From a virus, in the IMG/VR virus record IMGVR_UViG_3300020406_000014, positions 1 to 32,719 of that record: a stretch of DNA of 32,719 nucleotides. One strand, given 5' to 3'. Numbering within the stretch: position 1 is the stretch's first letter; each line of letters begins with the position of its first letter. Position numbers and translations under genes: made by a program. Of the stretch, positions 1 to 8,314 are shown piece after piece. Below the pieces are notes generated by a model. That model was not told the origin of the DNA. It did not search any database and worked only from the letters and a program-made list of their open reading frames with translations.

Positions 1-1687
1 CACCACCCTTATAATCGGCAGATTCATAATATGATTTCACATGAGCATTGTGCCTTGGTTTATATAAACCATCGTACACTCGGTCCACCATAGCATTGAT
101 TGCCTTGCCATCCGTGTCATCATCGTAATCCGTATTTGGATCATTCATGCTGTTTTGACGAATGAAATTAATAGCCTCGTTTCGTTCCATCCCGTCCCTC
201 ATCATATTATGCACCGCATCCATTTGGTTGGTTGTAACCTGCGACATTGGATTGAGGTCAACAATACCGTTAGGCATATACTGGTGAAGATCTGTAAATT
301 TATTAAGCTCATCGATTGTAAATCCACCGTAAGTTGCTCGGACATTTTTATAAATGTCTGGAATTACTTTCTTCTGAAATTCGGTTGCCCTACCGTCCAG
401 TGCATCTGCAAGAGACTGAAACATTTTCATGTCGGCAGCGGATAAGTTTGCACCTCCTAAATAAATTGGATCACCCTCCTTGAAAACTTCTCCCGTATCT
501 GGATTGATTGAGTTTTGCCACGCAGGATTTTGATCAATCATATCCTGTGTAAGATCAACTGACTCACCAAGATTTTTTTCAATCAATCTTTCGTAACTGG
601 CTCCGATTCGTTGGCTGCCCTTGATTAAATTAACATCTTGGTTGGAAAGAACACCCACACCCTGCGCAATCCGTGCCATCTGCATAAGCGCAACAGAAGC
701 TGCCACTGGATTTTTGATTCCCATTGTGCCATCCTCTTTTTCTATCAAAGTTTCATCCAGCAACTTACGGAAGTTCCCCATAGTTCCGACATTCGTCTTC
801 ATTGCCTCAGCAAACGCTCCAAATCCAGATGCCTCCATTTCTGTCTTAAAAAGTTCACGGGCAGTCTTCTTTCCCCCTGCACCATCGATATTTAACTTTT
901 GCCTTTCGATTAATGCGTTGCGTTGTTTAACAGGCAATTTTCTTCCAGCAGGTGAATTTAACAATGCATCAATTTGCTTAAACATATCTGCTTCAGAAGC
1001 AAAATTTCTATATGGCAATTGCGTACCATCGGTATCTGTTTGTGCAAGTGAATCTGAAAACATTGATAGAATCCGTGGGTCATGCATTCCAAGACCCAGT
1101 TTTTCATTTACTGCGAGAACAGCTTGATAGGCTGCTGGGTTATCTGTAGGAAATCCACCAGTAGGGTCATCTGAGTCCCTATAGAAAACACCATCATCGT
1201 TCTTGGAATTTAGGTGCTGCATATAAAGCAAAGATTGATCCTGTAAATCATCTTTCCTCTGCAATTCTTCTAATTGAAATTTATTTATTTTTCTCTCTTG
1301 TTCAAATAAAATTTCTTTTTGCCTATCTGTTTCTTGCAGCTGATCAAAAGCATAATTTGCCTGCACTTGTGCCATGAGTTTATCGATGCCTCCTGCCTCT
1401 CGCTGGGCATCATAAATAAATTTTTTCGCTGCCTTCGGATCCTCGTTTAGTTTATCTAATTCATCCTGCGGCATCCCTTGACCCCTTAGATATGCCTGCC
1501 CCATGTCTGATTTTGCAAACCTTTCGGCTTGCTTCATCTTTCCTTGTCTCTCGAAATAGGCAGATCCAAGTTGTCCTATAGCTGCCCCTGCCTGCTGGTA
1601 GGCGGCACCCATCGCTTGTCCAGCATCTTTGAGCATACTGAAGTCCTGCTGCGGCAGGTTTATTTGACTAAAATATGGTGATGCCAT
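1..1687 (-). CDS. large internal virion / ejection-type protein, C-terminus cut by window edge
   Basis: I translated this by hand: the minus-strand frame starting at ATG 1687 stays open for about 562 codons to position 1 with no stop, so the gene is truncated at the left edge. The start follows a strong GGGAGG ribosome site and lies one base after the stop of the 535-residue gene. The product is soluble and helix-rich. Its N-terminus is Gln/Ala-rich (MASPYFSQINLPQQ), a Glu/Lys/Gln-rich coiled-coil-like stretch lies around residues 110-165, and Met-rich helical sequence follows. No enzyme motif was recognised. Position after the tail genes and next to another internal-virion-like protein suggests a structural or DNA-ejection protein (inference from gene order). 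Fold and full length cannot be judged from the visible part. Confidence 0.8.
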   Translation of the reverse strand, partial: MASPYFSQINLPQQDFSMLKDAGQAMGAAYQQAGAAIGQLGSAYFERQGKMKQAERFAKSDMGQAYLRGQGMPQDELDKLNEDPKAAKKFIYDAQREAGGIDKLMAQVQANYAFDQLQETDRQKEILFEQERKINKFQLEELQRKDDLQDQSLLYMQHLNSKNDDGVFYRDSDDPTGGFPTDNPAAYQAVLAVNEKLGLGMHDPRILSMFSDSLAQTDTDGTQLPYRNFASEADMFKQIDALLNSPAGRKLPVKQRNALIERQKLNIDGAGGKKTARELFKTEMEASGFGAFAEAMKTNVGTMGNFRKLLDETLIEKEDGTMGIKNPVAASVALMQMARIAQGVGVLSNQDVNLIKGSQRIGASYERLIEKNLGESVDLTQDMIDQNPAWQNSINPDTGEVFKEGDPIYLGGANLSAADMKMFQSLADALDGRATEFQKKVIPDIYKNVRATYGGFTIDELNKFTDLHQYMPNGIVDLNPMSQVTTNQMDAVHNMMRDGMERNEAINFIRQNSMNDPNTDYDDDTDGKAINAMVDRVYDGLYKPRHNAHVKSYYESADYKGG

Positions 1688-1688
1688 T

Positions 1689-3296
1689 TTATGCCTCCCT
1701 AATTTTTGTATCCATCCAAGCTCGGATCCTTGCTTTTAATCTTGGCTTATTTTTTATAAATCTTGCAAACCTTTCTCCGAAAGTAAGGTAAGTTGCACGG
1801 AACCAGAACGGGCTAATGTTTAGCATCCACTCCCTAAAGGTCATCCATTTTGGATTATGTACCCCATAGACTTCTCTTGCTACCCAGCAGGCAAGTATTG
1901 CCGCACTTCCAATTCCACCAGCGGCATTCATGAATCCACCAAACATTCCTGCCTGTCGGCTTTGTTGATTTGCATACATATTTGCATTAAAATTATTAAG
2001 ACCTGCTGTTTGGTTTGCAATAAATGCGGCACCCTGTGACGGGTTGTACAAAGTAGGACCAGCATTAATCCCAGCAGCCGCATTGCCATACAAGCTTTGC
2101 CCAGAACCCACTGAGGCTCCACTTGACCGTCCAGTGATAGCCATAAACGGATCTGCACTGGTTGCCTGTTCTAGACCAATTCTTTGAGCAGCAAATGCCC
2201 TGTCCTGTGCCAGCCCTTGATCAGCTAAACCTAGAACCTGTGAGGCAAATAATCTTCTCTCCGATTCCCGTTGCCTGCTCATGGTTTCATTAGCTGCTAC
2301 CTCATCGACAACACCTGCAAAATCTCTTGATCTACCTCTCGCACCCATTGCTGCCCTTGAGGTCTGTTCAACCCTTCTGCGTTCACGATCCGTAAGATTT
2401 CCACCAGCAGCCAACTCGTCTGATGCCATGCCAACCAGTGCTGATCTCAGTCCACCATGATCAGATGTTTCCCTGCCCAGCATGTTATAAGAATCTAATG
2501 CGTCCTGTATGCCGCCTTGCGCGCGATATGCTGCTGTTAATCCCTGTCCATATCTATTCGCCAAATCGACTTCAGTTCTGGTTTGCTGGTCTTTAGCCCG
2601 TTCAAGTATGTCCTGCTCAAGCTGAGATGTTCCTAAAAAATTACCTTGTGCATCAAAGCCTGCCCTGCGATTCGTACCGTCAGAAAACATTCCTTCTTGG
2701 TCTCCAGCGATAAGCGAAACTGCACCTCCACCCTCTCGGACTTTCTTGCCAGCCATTGACTTATCCATGAAGATGTTACCATCTGCATCCCTTTTGTATT
2801 GCGGCTCAAGTTCACCTCCACCTAGATCATCCCTAACATAAGCTAAAGCATTGTCGATATCTCGGAATTGAGTATCTCCAGTATCGACAGCTTCACCAGT
2901 TTCTCTGTCAATAATCTGAAAATTATTTACAAGTTTCTCAACGCTAGCTGGCGTGGTTCTGTTTCTGCCTCTGTTCCGAATACTTCCCCCTGTACGAGTC
3001 GTTATTGAACTCTTCGTACTCTCTATAGTTGGGTTATTTACAACGGTGTATCTTGCTCCTTGACCTCCTTCATACCCAGTTAGAATCCTTCCCTCTGAAT
3101 CATAGGTAGTCTCTGCACCAAGCAAACCTTCTGAAACCAAATCCTGTTGCAGTCGTGCATATGCTGGTCTACCGAATTCTCTATCAGACTCTGAACGAAA
3201 CAAGTCTGGTGCCAAGTCGATTTGTGCCTGCAATGCTTCACGCATTGTTTCTTGGTAGTCATTAGAAATATATTGCGGTTGTCCTCCTCCACCCAT
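1689..3296 (-). CDS. internal virion / core-like structural protein
   Basis: 535 residues. The N-terminus is Gly-rich (MGGGGQPQYISNDYQE). The middle is polar and alpha-helical with many Arg, Gln and Glu (roughly residues 220-370), and a Gly/Ala/Asn-rich segment with GGFMNAAGGIGSAAIL follows at about 445-470. The C-terminus begins CWVAREVYG, continues with an aromatic FREWMLNISPFWFRATYL stretch and ends very basic. As I recall, this type of C-terminal block occurs in putative internal or ejection proteins of marine podoviruses; that is memory, not a search. Its start overlaps the preceding stop (TAATG) and it sits between tail-fibre genes and a second large virion protein. A role in the ejected core or tail tip is an inference. 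Confidence 0.75.
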   Translation of the reverse strand: MGGGGQPQYISNDYQETMREALQAQIDLAPDLFRSESDREFGRPAYARLQQDLVSEGLLGAETTYDSEGRILTGYEGGQGARYTVVNNPTIESTKSSITTRTGGSIRNRGRNRTTPASVEKLVNNFQIIDRETGEAVDTGDTQFRDIDNALAYVRDDLGGGELEPQYKRDADGNIFMDKSMAGKKVREGGGAVSLIAGDQEGMFSDGTNRRAGFDAQGNFLGTSQLEQDILERAKDQQTRTEVDLANRYGQGLTAAYRAQGGIQDALDSYNMLGRETSDHGGLRSALVGMASDELAAGGNLTDRERRRVEQTSRAAMGARGRSRDFAGVVDEVAANETMSRQRESERRLFASQVLGLADQGLAQDRAFAAQRIGLEQATSADPFMAITGRSSGASVGSGQSLYGNAAAGINAGPTLYNPSQGAAFIANQTAGLNNFNANMYANQQSRQAGMFGGFMNAAGGIGSAAILACWVAREVYGVHNPKWMTFREWMLNISPFWFRATYLTFGERFARFIKNKPRLKARIRAWMDTKIREA

Positions 3297-3634
3297 TAGA
3301 TTTTCCTCCTAAGTATTTGTTCAAGTTTGTACCACTTGACTGGTCTATTTTTTAATTCTCTCATCCAACCCACAAACGGAAGTGGATATGGCATACAATT
3401 TATAAAGTGTCCAATGTGGTCTTCACCTACTGCGGTTTTCACGAACCAAGCATCTGGGGCAACGACATTCCACTGGTCATTTGGATCTCCATCCTCGGTC
3501 CTTACTGCCTTACCCATTATTAATGAATTTGGAGTTTTAACGACATATTCATGTTCTAAATACATGGCAATATCTTGGCACATATTTTGACCAAGATTAC
3601 TGTAAAGATCTTCTACTTTTTTTAAGATAGTCAT
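3296..3634 (-). CDS. small hypothetical virion-region protein
   Basis: 112 residues, family not recognised. The sequence is mixed alpha/beta with conserved-looking aromatic segments (DAWFVKTAVGEDHIGHF, YPLPFVGWMREL) and a basic C-terminus. There is no signal peptide or membrane segment. It overlaps its neighbours on both sides: its start lies inside the end of the 289-residue fibre gene, and its TAATG stop is shared with the internal virion protein start. The context suggests a virion component, or an acetyltransferase-like accessory protein as seen near some podoviral tail genes, but no motif supports that. Confidence 0.7.
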   Translation of the reverse strand: MTILKKVEDLYSNLGQNMCQDIAMYLEHEYVVKTPNSLIMGKAVRTEDGDPNDQWNVVAPDAWFVKTAVGEDHIGHFINCMPYPLPFVGWMRELKNRPVKWYKLEQILRRKI

Positions 3635-4500
3635 CTGGCTAAAAGAACATCGTTCAATCTGGATCCGACACTGAAAAACGAAGAATCGACAAACAAGTTA
3701 TTTCCGTTTGATGTGTCTGGATGAGTGTAAAAAGTTACATAATCTAAGCCAATTTTTTCAACCTGCTCCGTGTTTACTGAGAACTGGCTTGCATTTGAAA
3801 AAAGAAAATTATCGTCTTCTGTTTTGTATCGATAACTTCCATTAGTTTTTAGTTCAACCACCTCTAGAATATCATTGAAACTCACGGTTATGCCGCTATT
3901 GGTCCAAGGGACAGTCACCCTTCTTAATTCTCCTATTGCAAAAGTTGTGGAAGTTACTTGGTAAATAGATTGCCTTTTTTGAAACCTAACTGAATTATCT
4001 TGAGCGTAATGTCGAATGCGAAGAAAGTCACCTGTCTCAATTGACCCACTGGGCAATGCCTCTACACTTTCAACGGTAGCGGATCCATTGGATTCCAGCA
4101 CCAATTCAAAAGGATTTACATTTTCAAAATCAACATCTGCATATGTAAAACCAATGCGGACAGGTGACTGTGCGATTTGGAATTGTACATAACCGTTCGA
4201 ATTTCCTTCAATAAAATTTGTAGATGATGCCCCAGCATTATATCCATTGGATCCACTGATTTTTTCGATTCCACCATTCCCGTTTGCTTGGACCGTTCCA
4301 CCACTTGTCACAGTATCACTTCCTACGGTAATCTCTGTTAGATTTGTCCATTGTACTGCGGCAACGGTTAAATCATTTGTTGGAGGAGGAGTCTGCGCAC
4401 CTAGGGCAACAATTTCATTTTCTGCACTTGATAATCGTGTATCAAGGTTCTTCAATTGAGTACCAAGCTTTGTTCCAATCTGTGATAAAATATCAGTCAT
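3631..4500 (-). CDS. tail fibre / receptor-binding-type protein, paralogous N-terminus
   Basis: 289 residues. The first ~30 residues (MTDILSQIGTKLGTQLKNLD) match the start of the 212-residue protein encoded at 4754-5392 (MATDILGKVGEKVGTEIKAV), so both probably use the same anchoring helix. After a Pro-rich linker (QTPPPTND) the rest is Ser/Thr/Asn/Gly-rich beta sequence with no Cys, typical of phage fibre distal domains. Role inferred: host-surface contact. The start shares TGATG with the stop of the upstream lipoprotein. No enzymatic (sialidase or lyase) motif was seen. Confidence 0.75.
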   Translation of the reverse strand: MTDILSQIGTKLGTQLKNLDTRLSSAENEIVALGAQTPPPTNDLTVAAVQWTNLTEITVGSDTVTSGGTVQANGNGGIEKISGSNGYNAGASSTNFIEGNSNGYVQFQIAQSPVRIGFTYADVDFENVNPFELVLESNGSATVESVEALPSGSIETGDFLRIRHYAQDNSVRFQKRQSIYQVTSTTFAIGELRRVTVPWTNSGITVSFNDILEVVELKTNGSYRYKTEDDNFLFSNASQFSVNTEQVEKIGLDYVTFYTHPDTSNGNNLFVDSSFFSVGSRLNDVLLAR

Positions 4501-4757
4501 CAGTATTTATAATTTATTCCACCTTCAAAATAACTTTTATCTTTTTTTAAGTGTTCTGGAATTTGCAACCGTTCTACCTTCAAGTATTCTTCAAAAAAAT
4601 ATTGAAATGCATCAGAGTCATTATTCTCCTGTGCTGATCTGATTTCATTCAAATACATAATTTCCAGTTTTTTGTTTTCCTTATCTTTGATTAATAATTT
4701 TTTTTCTGTGGTGGAAATGGAACATCCTGTGAGCAAAATTATAAGTATCCATCTCAC
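4500..4757 (-). CDS. small lipoprotein inside the tail-fibre cluster
   Basis: 85 residues with a GTG start that overlaps the upstream stop (GTGA). The N-terminus MRWILIILLTGC is a short lipoprotein signal with a canonical lipobox (LTG followed by Cys12). The mature part is charged and helical (KKLLIKDKENKKLEIMYL, then EYLKVERLQIPEHLKKDK). It is predicted to be exported and lipid-anchored in the host envelope, so it is not a virion fibre. Its place between two fibre genes is notable: some phages place a receptor-blocking lipoprotein beside the receptor-binding gene (T5 llp is the classic case). An o-spanin role is an alternative. Function is not proven. Confidence 0.75.
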   Translation of the reverse strand: MRWILIILLTGCSISTTEKKLLIKDKENKKLEIMYLNEIRSAQENNDSDAFQYFFEEYLKVERLQIPEHLKKDKSYFEGGINYKY

Positions 4758-5392
4758 GATAGTGCTGTAGTAAATGCTGATTCAAAAGATGCGTAATTTC
4801 CTAGCGATACATTATTAATCAATATATCTGATCCACTGCCTACTTTTAGCTTACCTGCCTGTACAATTCCTACTTTAAGATTTGCATCTGCGGTTCCTTT
4901 TTTTAAGTGAAACAAATCATTCCCATCGTCCCATATAAACTGTGCCTTATCTAGAACCGCACCAGCATTATCCTTTCCACGATTGATTTGAATACCCCCA
5001 GTCTGTGCAGTTTCGGATCCATCACTTGCGGTCAGATTAACCTCAATGATATTATCCTCCACCTCAACAGTCTGCGTGTTTAGAACCGTGCGAGTTCCTC
5101 CCACAGTTAGGTTGCCAGTAATCGACAAATTCCCAGATGCATCAAATGAAGGTGCGCCAGATAGTAAACTATATGGAATTGTTCCTGCACTTAATGTTCC
5201 GACAGTAGTTAAATTTGTTGATCCAGCCCAAGTGTTCACTGCAATGTTCTGGACATTGCCAAGACCAACTTGGCTTTTATTTACGCTATGTGGATTATCT
5301 CCACGATTCGCATGATTTGAAATAGTAGTATTTACTGCCTTAATCTCAGTACCTACTTTTTCCCCCACTTTGCCTAATATATCTGTTGCCAT
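4754..5392 (-). CDS. tail fibre protein
   Basis: 212 residues. The N-terminal helix (MATDILGKVGEKVGTEIKAV) is shared with the 289-residue fibre downstream. It is followed by an NPHSVNKSQVGLGNVQN motif, a segment found repeatedly in phage tail fibres, and then by beta-helix-like repeats rich in Gly/Thr/Asn (SGNLSITGNLTVGGT). The C-terminal third (FIWDDGNDLFHLKKGTAD) resembles other fibre shafts. It is likely a trimeric fibre or a fibre segment. It lies in a row of short fibre genes, which suggests the fibre is assembled from several polypeptides. Confidence 0.8.
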   Translation of the reverse strand: MATDILGKVGEKVGTEIKAVNTTISNHANRGDNPHSVNKSQVGLGNVQNIAVNTWAGSTNLTTVGTLSAGTIPYSLLSGAPSFDASGNLSITGNLTVGGTRTVLNTQTVEVEDNIIEVNLTASDGSETAQTGGIQINRGKDNAGAVLDKAQFIWDDGNDLFHLKKGTADANLKVGIVQAGKLKVGSGSDILINNVSLGNYASFESAFTTALS

Positions 5393-5399
5393 GATTTTC

Positions 5400-5663
5400 C
5401 TAATTTATGATTGTTTCTGCAAGTCCCAGTTCAAAAGAAATTTCGTTTCCGTACTCGCCTCTAATTATATCAAGTCCTGCACCATCGACATAGGGCAGAT
5501 CATTCCAAGAGGTAAATCCATCACCCACTTTAAGCCTGCCTCCACCACCAGTGCCATCCTGCTCGTTTAGAACAACTCCAATCTCACCTTCTTGTAAGGC
5601 TGGATTGATTTGACTCCAATTAAATGCAGTATCTCTACGAAGTTTTATTCTTCGAACGCTCAT
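5400..5663 (-). CDS. tail fibre N-terminal / hyaluronidase-type module protein
   Basis: 87 residues. The pattern IKLRRDTAFNWSQINPALQ, then EGEIGVVLNE, then LKVGDGFTSWNDLPYVDG is the familiar phage fibre module in which W, NP-L, GE-G and K-GDG-T-WNDLP are conserved. It is usually the N-terminal part of fibre or hyaluronidase-like proteins; here it stands alone as a separate small gene. The start overlaps the previous stop (ATGA). It probably forms a collar or adaptor segment of the fibre. Confidence 0.8.
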   Translation of the reverse strand: MSVRRIKLRRDTAFNWSQINPALQEGEIGVVLNEQDGTGGGGRLKVGDGFTSWNDLPYVDGAGLDIIRGEYGNEISFELGLAETIIN

Positions 5664-6040
5664 GCATTCCCTCCATCCAGATCAAATGCCGCAACATAAT
5701 CTGGGTCTGAATTTGCGGATCCACCATCAATGACTGCATCCACAAAATCTGTGTTTGCTATCGCTACCCATCGATTTGAAATTCCATTGTATTGAAGGAT
5801 AGAAAAATCTGCTGGATTTGTCGCATCCACATCTGTCACATCGTTAAGAGTAACGCTGCCAGCTGCTGGTAATCCATTTAAGGATCCAGAGATGTTTTCG
5901 ATTTCTGCATTTGTAATTTTTAAAGAATCATACTCCGTAGGAAATATAACTTCTGGAGTTGCTGCTGCCGCAAACCGTGAAGGATTTAATTCTACTCCAA
6001 CAACAGGAGGAGTAATTCTGACTTGTCCATTAGTTGCCAT
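5660..6040 (-). CDS. tail fibre / tail-associated protein
   Basis: 126 residues from ATG 6040 (MATNGQVRITPPVVG), chosen because a GGAAGAGG ribosome site precedes it; an upstream in-frame non-ATG codon is possible. The start lies 11 nt inside the end of the 530-residue tail gene, a coupled overlap. The body is Asn/Asp/Ala-rich beta sequence with a LNDVTDVDATNPADFSIL segment, a motif style common in fibres (duplicated NDV-D repeats). It ends acidic (YVAAFDLDGGNA). Probably a fibre part next to the tail nozzle. Confidence 0.72.
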   Translation of the reverse strand: MATNGQVRITPPVVGVELNPSRFAAAATPEVIFPTEYDSLKITNAEIENISGSLNGLPAAGSVTLNDVTDVDATNPADFSILQYNGISNRWVAIANTDFVDAVIDGGSANSDPDYVAAFDLDGGNA

Positions 6041-7622
6041 AATCTGCGGTTCCTCTTCCACCGTGAACAAATGCTTCTAATGACACTGCTTTGTATTCCA
6101 CATCTCCACCAGCATTCTCAATGTCCACTGAAGCTGAATAACCTCTTTGTCTAATATTAAATCTAGACAAGGTATTCACGGAGCCTGTACCAGTCGTTTT
6201 CTTTGATAGAACTGTTACATCTGGTGCTTTTGTATGGACCTTGATCGTAATACTGCTGTCACCATCAGAAGAATAATTCAGAGACCCTCTTACAAATTTT
6301 TTAAGATCTCGCATTTGCAGTGCGTAGTCCCTAGTCCGTACCCTGCTTTTTATTAAATTACCATCATCAGTGCTAGAAGAGTTATACTTAAAAAGTTGTG
6401 TTTTCGTTAAAATAAATAAATCTGGTCCAAGCGTATTTATATCCATTATTTCAAAATTCTCATCCTCAAAAAAATCAATGGATTCCCAGACAGAGTTTAA
6501 GGAATTATAAATAGCTATACAATTCGGACGCTCGCTAGAAACAGGCAAAGCAAAATACACTCGGTTACGATGGTATTTGACAATTGCTTTATCTATCGCA
6601 TCCAGATTGACGGTCTCCATAAATGGGGTAATCGGTTTTGATAATGGTTCTTGATCTAAAGTAACTTTTGAAATTGCTAATCCGACTCCTTTTGCAGGAT
6701 CTGAAGAAGGAACTAAAACTTGGATGTTGCCTTCAGATGATACAAAGTAGGTGTAGGATCCATTCTGCGCAAATGCACGGTGACCTGCTATTCCATACTG
6801 TCTGGTAATTTCATAGCTCGCAGAATTACCTTCCAGTGCGTGGACCGCATTCACGATATGAATGGATTCTTGATTTAGGACCAAAACCTGTGATTCCATG
6901 AACGGTGCAAATCCAAGAGTGATATCACTTGTTCCTTTGTTACAGAAAAAAGTGTTTATGTTCATAAACGAATTCGAATCCAGAATATCAGAAAACGCTA
7001 CCGTGCTTGGCGAATCAGCATAGAAGGGTACAACCAGTCGATTTGCAAAATACATACCAAAGGGTGCGTCTGGGCAGGCAAAGGCTTCTGCGATGCCACT
7101 AGTCGGCAGCAATGGCAAATCTGAGACTCTTGTATTCGGAACACCGTCCCAAACTTTTGGTCTTCTGTCTTTGGAAAATAAGATTACTTGATTAAAGGCT
7201 TGAATGCCAAAAACTTCATCGTTACTAGAAAATGCAGAATCTAGTGTTTCGTTAATGTTTGCATAATCTGACCAATTATAATTTGCATTTTGCCAAGCAC
7301 CCTCGTTTCGATCTAGGGAAGACGGGATATCAGTGTATCCATTTCCAAGGATTCCTGTTGCTGTAATGATTAGCATATCCTCACGGTTATTGATTGGATC
7401 TAAAAATTTTACCAATGCCTTTGCGTCCGCAACCGTCTTTAATGCCTCTAGTCCTTTTCTGGATGTGATTACTCCTTGATCAATTCTAACATTTTCTGCT
7501 ATTTGCAAAAATCCAGCTTGCAGCAGGACAGGTTCACTTTGCTGATCTAAGCCACGAAAAGCTGGGTCACCATCTTCAACAAATGGATCATCTAATTGAC
7601 CATGTGACCTAAATCTTGGCAT
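6030..7622 (-). CDS. tail tubular protein B-like / tail nozzle protein
   Basis: 530 residues, beta-rich throughout. The N-terminus contains GGL-like core features (FRGLDQQSEPVLLQAGFLQIAENVRI...SRKGLEAL) seen in phage proteins that bind around the tail tube. Later repeats, in which Trp or Phe is followed by Asp/Asn turns, fit a beta-propeller (for example ILFSKDRRPKVWDGVPN and CIAIYNSLNSVWESIDFF). Such proteins form the nozzle below the adaptor in short-tailed phages. The ATG shares bases with the upstream TAA stop. Placement between head-tail genes and fibre genes agrees. I cannot assign a named family with certainty. Confidence 0.72.
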   Translation of the reverse strand: MPRFRSHGQLDDPFVEDGDPAFRGLDQQSEPVLLQAGFLQIAENVRIDQGVITSRKGLEALKTVADAKALVKFLDPINNREDMLIITATGILGNGYTDIPSSLDRNEGAWQNANYNWSDYANINETLDSAFSSNDEVFGIQAFNQVILFSKDRRPKVWDGVPNTRVSDLPLLPTSGIAEAFACPDAPFGMYFANRLVVPFYADSPSTVAFSDILDSNSFMNINTFFCNKGTSDITLGFAPFMESQVLVLNQESIHIVNAVHALEGNSASYEITRQYGIAGHRAFAQNGSYTYFVSSEGNIQVLVPSSDPAKGVGLAISKVTLDQEPLSKPITPFMETVNLDAIDKAIVKYHRNRVYFALPVSSERPNCIAIYNSLNSVWESIDFFEDENFEIMDINTLGPDLFILTKTQLFKYNSSSTDDGNLIKSRVRTRDYALQMRDLKKFVRGSLNYSSDGDSSITIKVHTKAPDVTVLSKKTTGTGSVNTLSRFNIRQRGYSASVDIENAGGDVEYKAVSLEAFVHGGRGTADYGN

Positions 7623-7765
7623 TATTTTTTCTTACTCTCTTGGTATATTTTAACACCCATATAGATAATAGTCATAAGACCAGCAACAATTCCAATGACC
7701 TCATGATAGGTTCCACTAATTGTGGCAAGGCTGCCTCCTATGCCTGCTAATGCTACCCTGTCCAT
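7622..7765 (-). CDS. small membrane protein, holin-like
   Basis: 47 residues, short and easily missed. ATG 7765 shares TGATG with the upstream 38-residue gene and its TAA overlaps the next start, so it is fully coupled. The N-terminal half is Gly/Ala-rich and mildly hydrophobic (VALAGIGGSLATISG). The second half is a clear membrane segment (VIGIVAGLMTIIYMGVKIY) ending in a basic QESKKK tail. Small size, one or two membrane segments and a charged C-terminus are typical of phage holins. It sits beside a lipoprotein with spanin-like topology. Holin is an inference from topology and context. Confidence 0.7.
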   Translation of the reverse strand: MDRVALAGIGGSLATISGTYHEVIGIVAGLMTIIYMGVKIYQESKKK

Positions 7766-7881
7766 CAGAACAAAATATCTAGGCAAATTATACCGATTAC
7801 TAAAATTGCAAAAATTGTTATCATTTTATTTCTTTTGCTAAGTGCTTGGAATTTTTCTTTTATTAAAAGTAAGTTTTTCAT
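7765..7881 (-). CDS. 38-residue single-pass membrane peptide
   Basis: Short reading frame found by hand. The start overlaps the lipoprotein stop (ATGA) and its stop overlaps the next start (TGATG). The sequence begins with a basic amphipathic segment (MKNLLLIKEKFQALSKRNK) followed by one hydrophobic helix (MITIFAILVIGIICLDILF) that runs to the C-terminus. A type II (N-in) membrane peptide is predicted. It could be a holin partner, an antiholin or a pinholin-like peptide of the presumed lysis cassette. No homology was recognised. Confidence 0.65.
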   Translation of the reverse strand: MKNLLLIKEKFQALSKRNKMITIFAILVIGIICLDILF

Positions 7882-8309
7882 TTATCTTGATATGGTCTAA
7901 AAGGTGGACGAGTTTGTTTTTTTGCTTCTGTTATTGAACATTTACGGGCAACAAATATTGGGACGATTAAATAAATTCCAAGAAATGCTGCTGCCACTAA
8001 CAAGATTTTTTTTACGGTTGAAGTGAATTGCTCAAAACCAGTTTTGTGTGAGGCAAGCCCAGCCTCTACAAGTGCCGATACATCTCCGTGAGTTAGACTT
8101 GCAATGGTCTCTTTTGCCTCTGCAACCTCTTCGTTTCCTCTTGCAACCTCCCCTACTAATGCACCTCCAGCGGAGGACAGACCCACAACGACTGGACCTG
8201 CACCTACTGCTGATGCGGTTACAGCAGCTGCCCCTGCCCCTGCTGTTGGATACCATTGTCTAAGGGAGCAGCCAGTAGATAAAAACAAACATAAAAAAAG
8301 AAGCCTCAT
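7878..8309 (-). CDS. lipoprotein with C-terminal membrane anchor, u-spanin-like
   Basis: 143 residues from ATG 8309 (an in-frame TTG lies three codons upstream). Residues 1-14 (MRLLFLCLFLSTGC) are a lipoprotein signal with Cys14 as the predicted lipidated residue; the -3 position is Ser, which is acceptable but not ideal. Residues 22-55 are Gly/Ala/Val-rich (glycine-zipper-like), 57-100 are helical, and 102-121 form a membrane helix (ILLVAAAFLGIYLIVPIFVA) followed by a 22-residue basic tail. An outer-membrane lipid anchor plus a C-terminal inner-membrane helix is the topology of unimolecular spanins such as T1 gp11, which fuse the two membranes at lysis. The two following genes encode small membrane proteins. 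The function is inferred from topology. Confidence 0.72.
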   Translation of the reverse strand: MRLLFLCLFLSTGCSLRQWYPTAGAGAAAVTASAVGAGPVVVGLSSAGGALVGEVARGNEEVAEAKETIASLTHGDVSALVEAGLASHKTGFEQFTSTVKKILLVAAAFLGIYLIVPIFVARKCSITEAKKQTRPPFRPYQDK

Positions 8310-8314
8310 GCGGC

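Noticed and set aside
621-1127. 168-codon plus-strand open frame
   Set aside because: It is antisense to the edge-truncated virion gene, which is open over the whole stretch with a strong ribosome site. The plus frame has no such signal and an unnatural composition.
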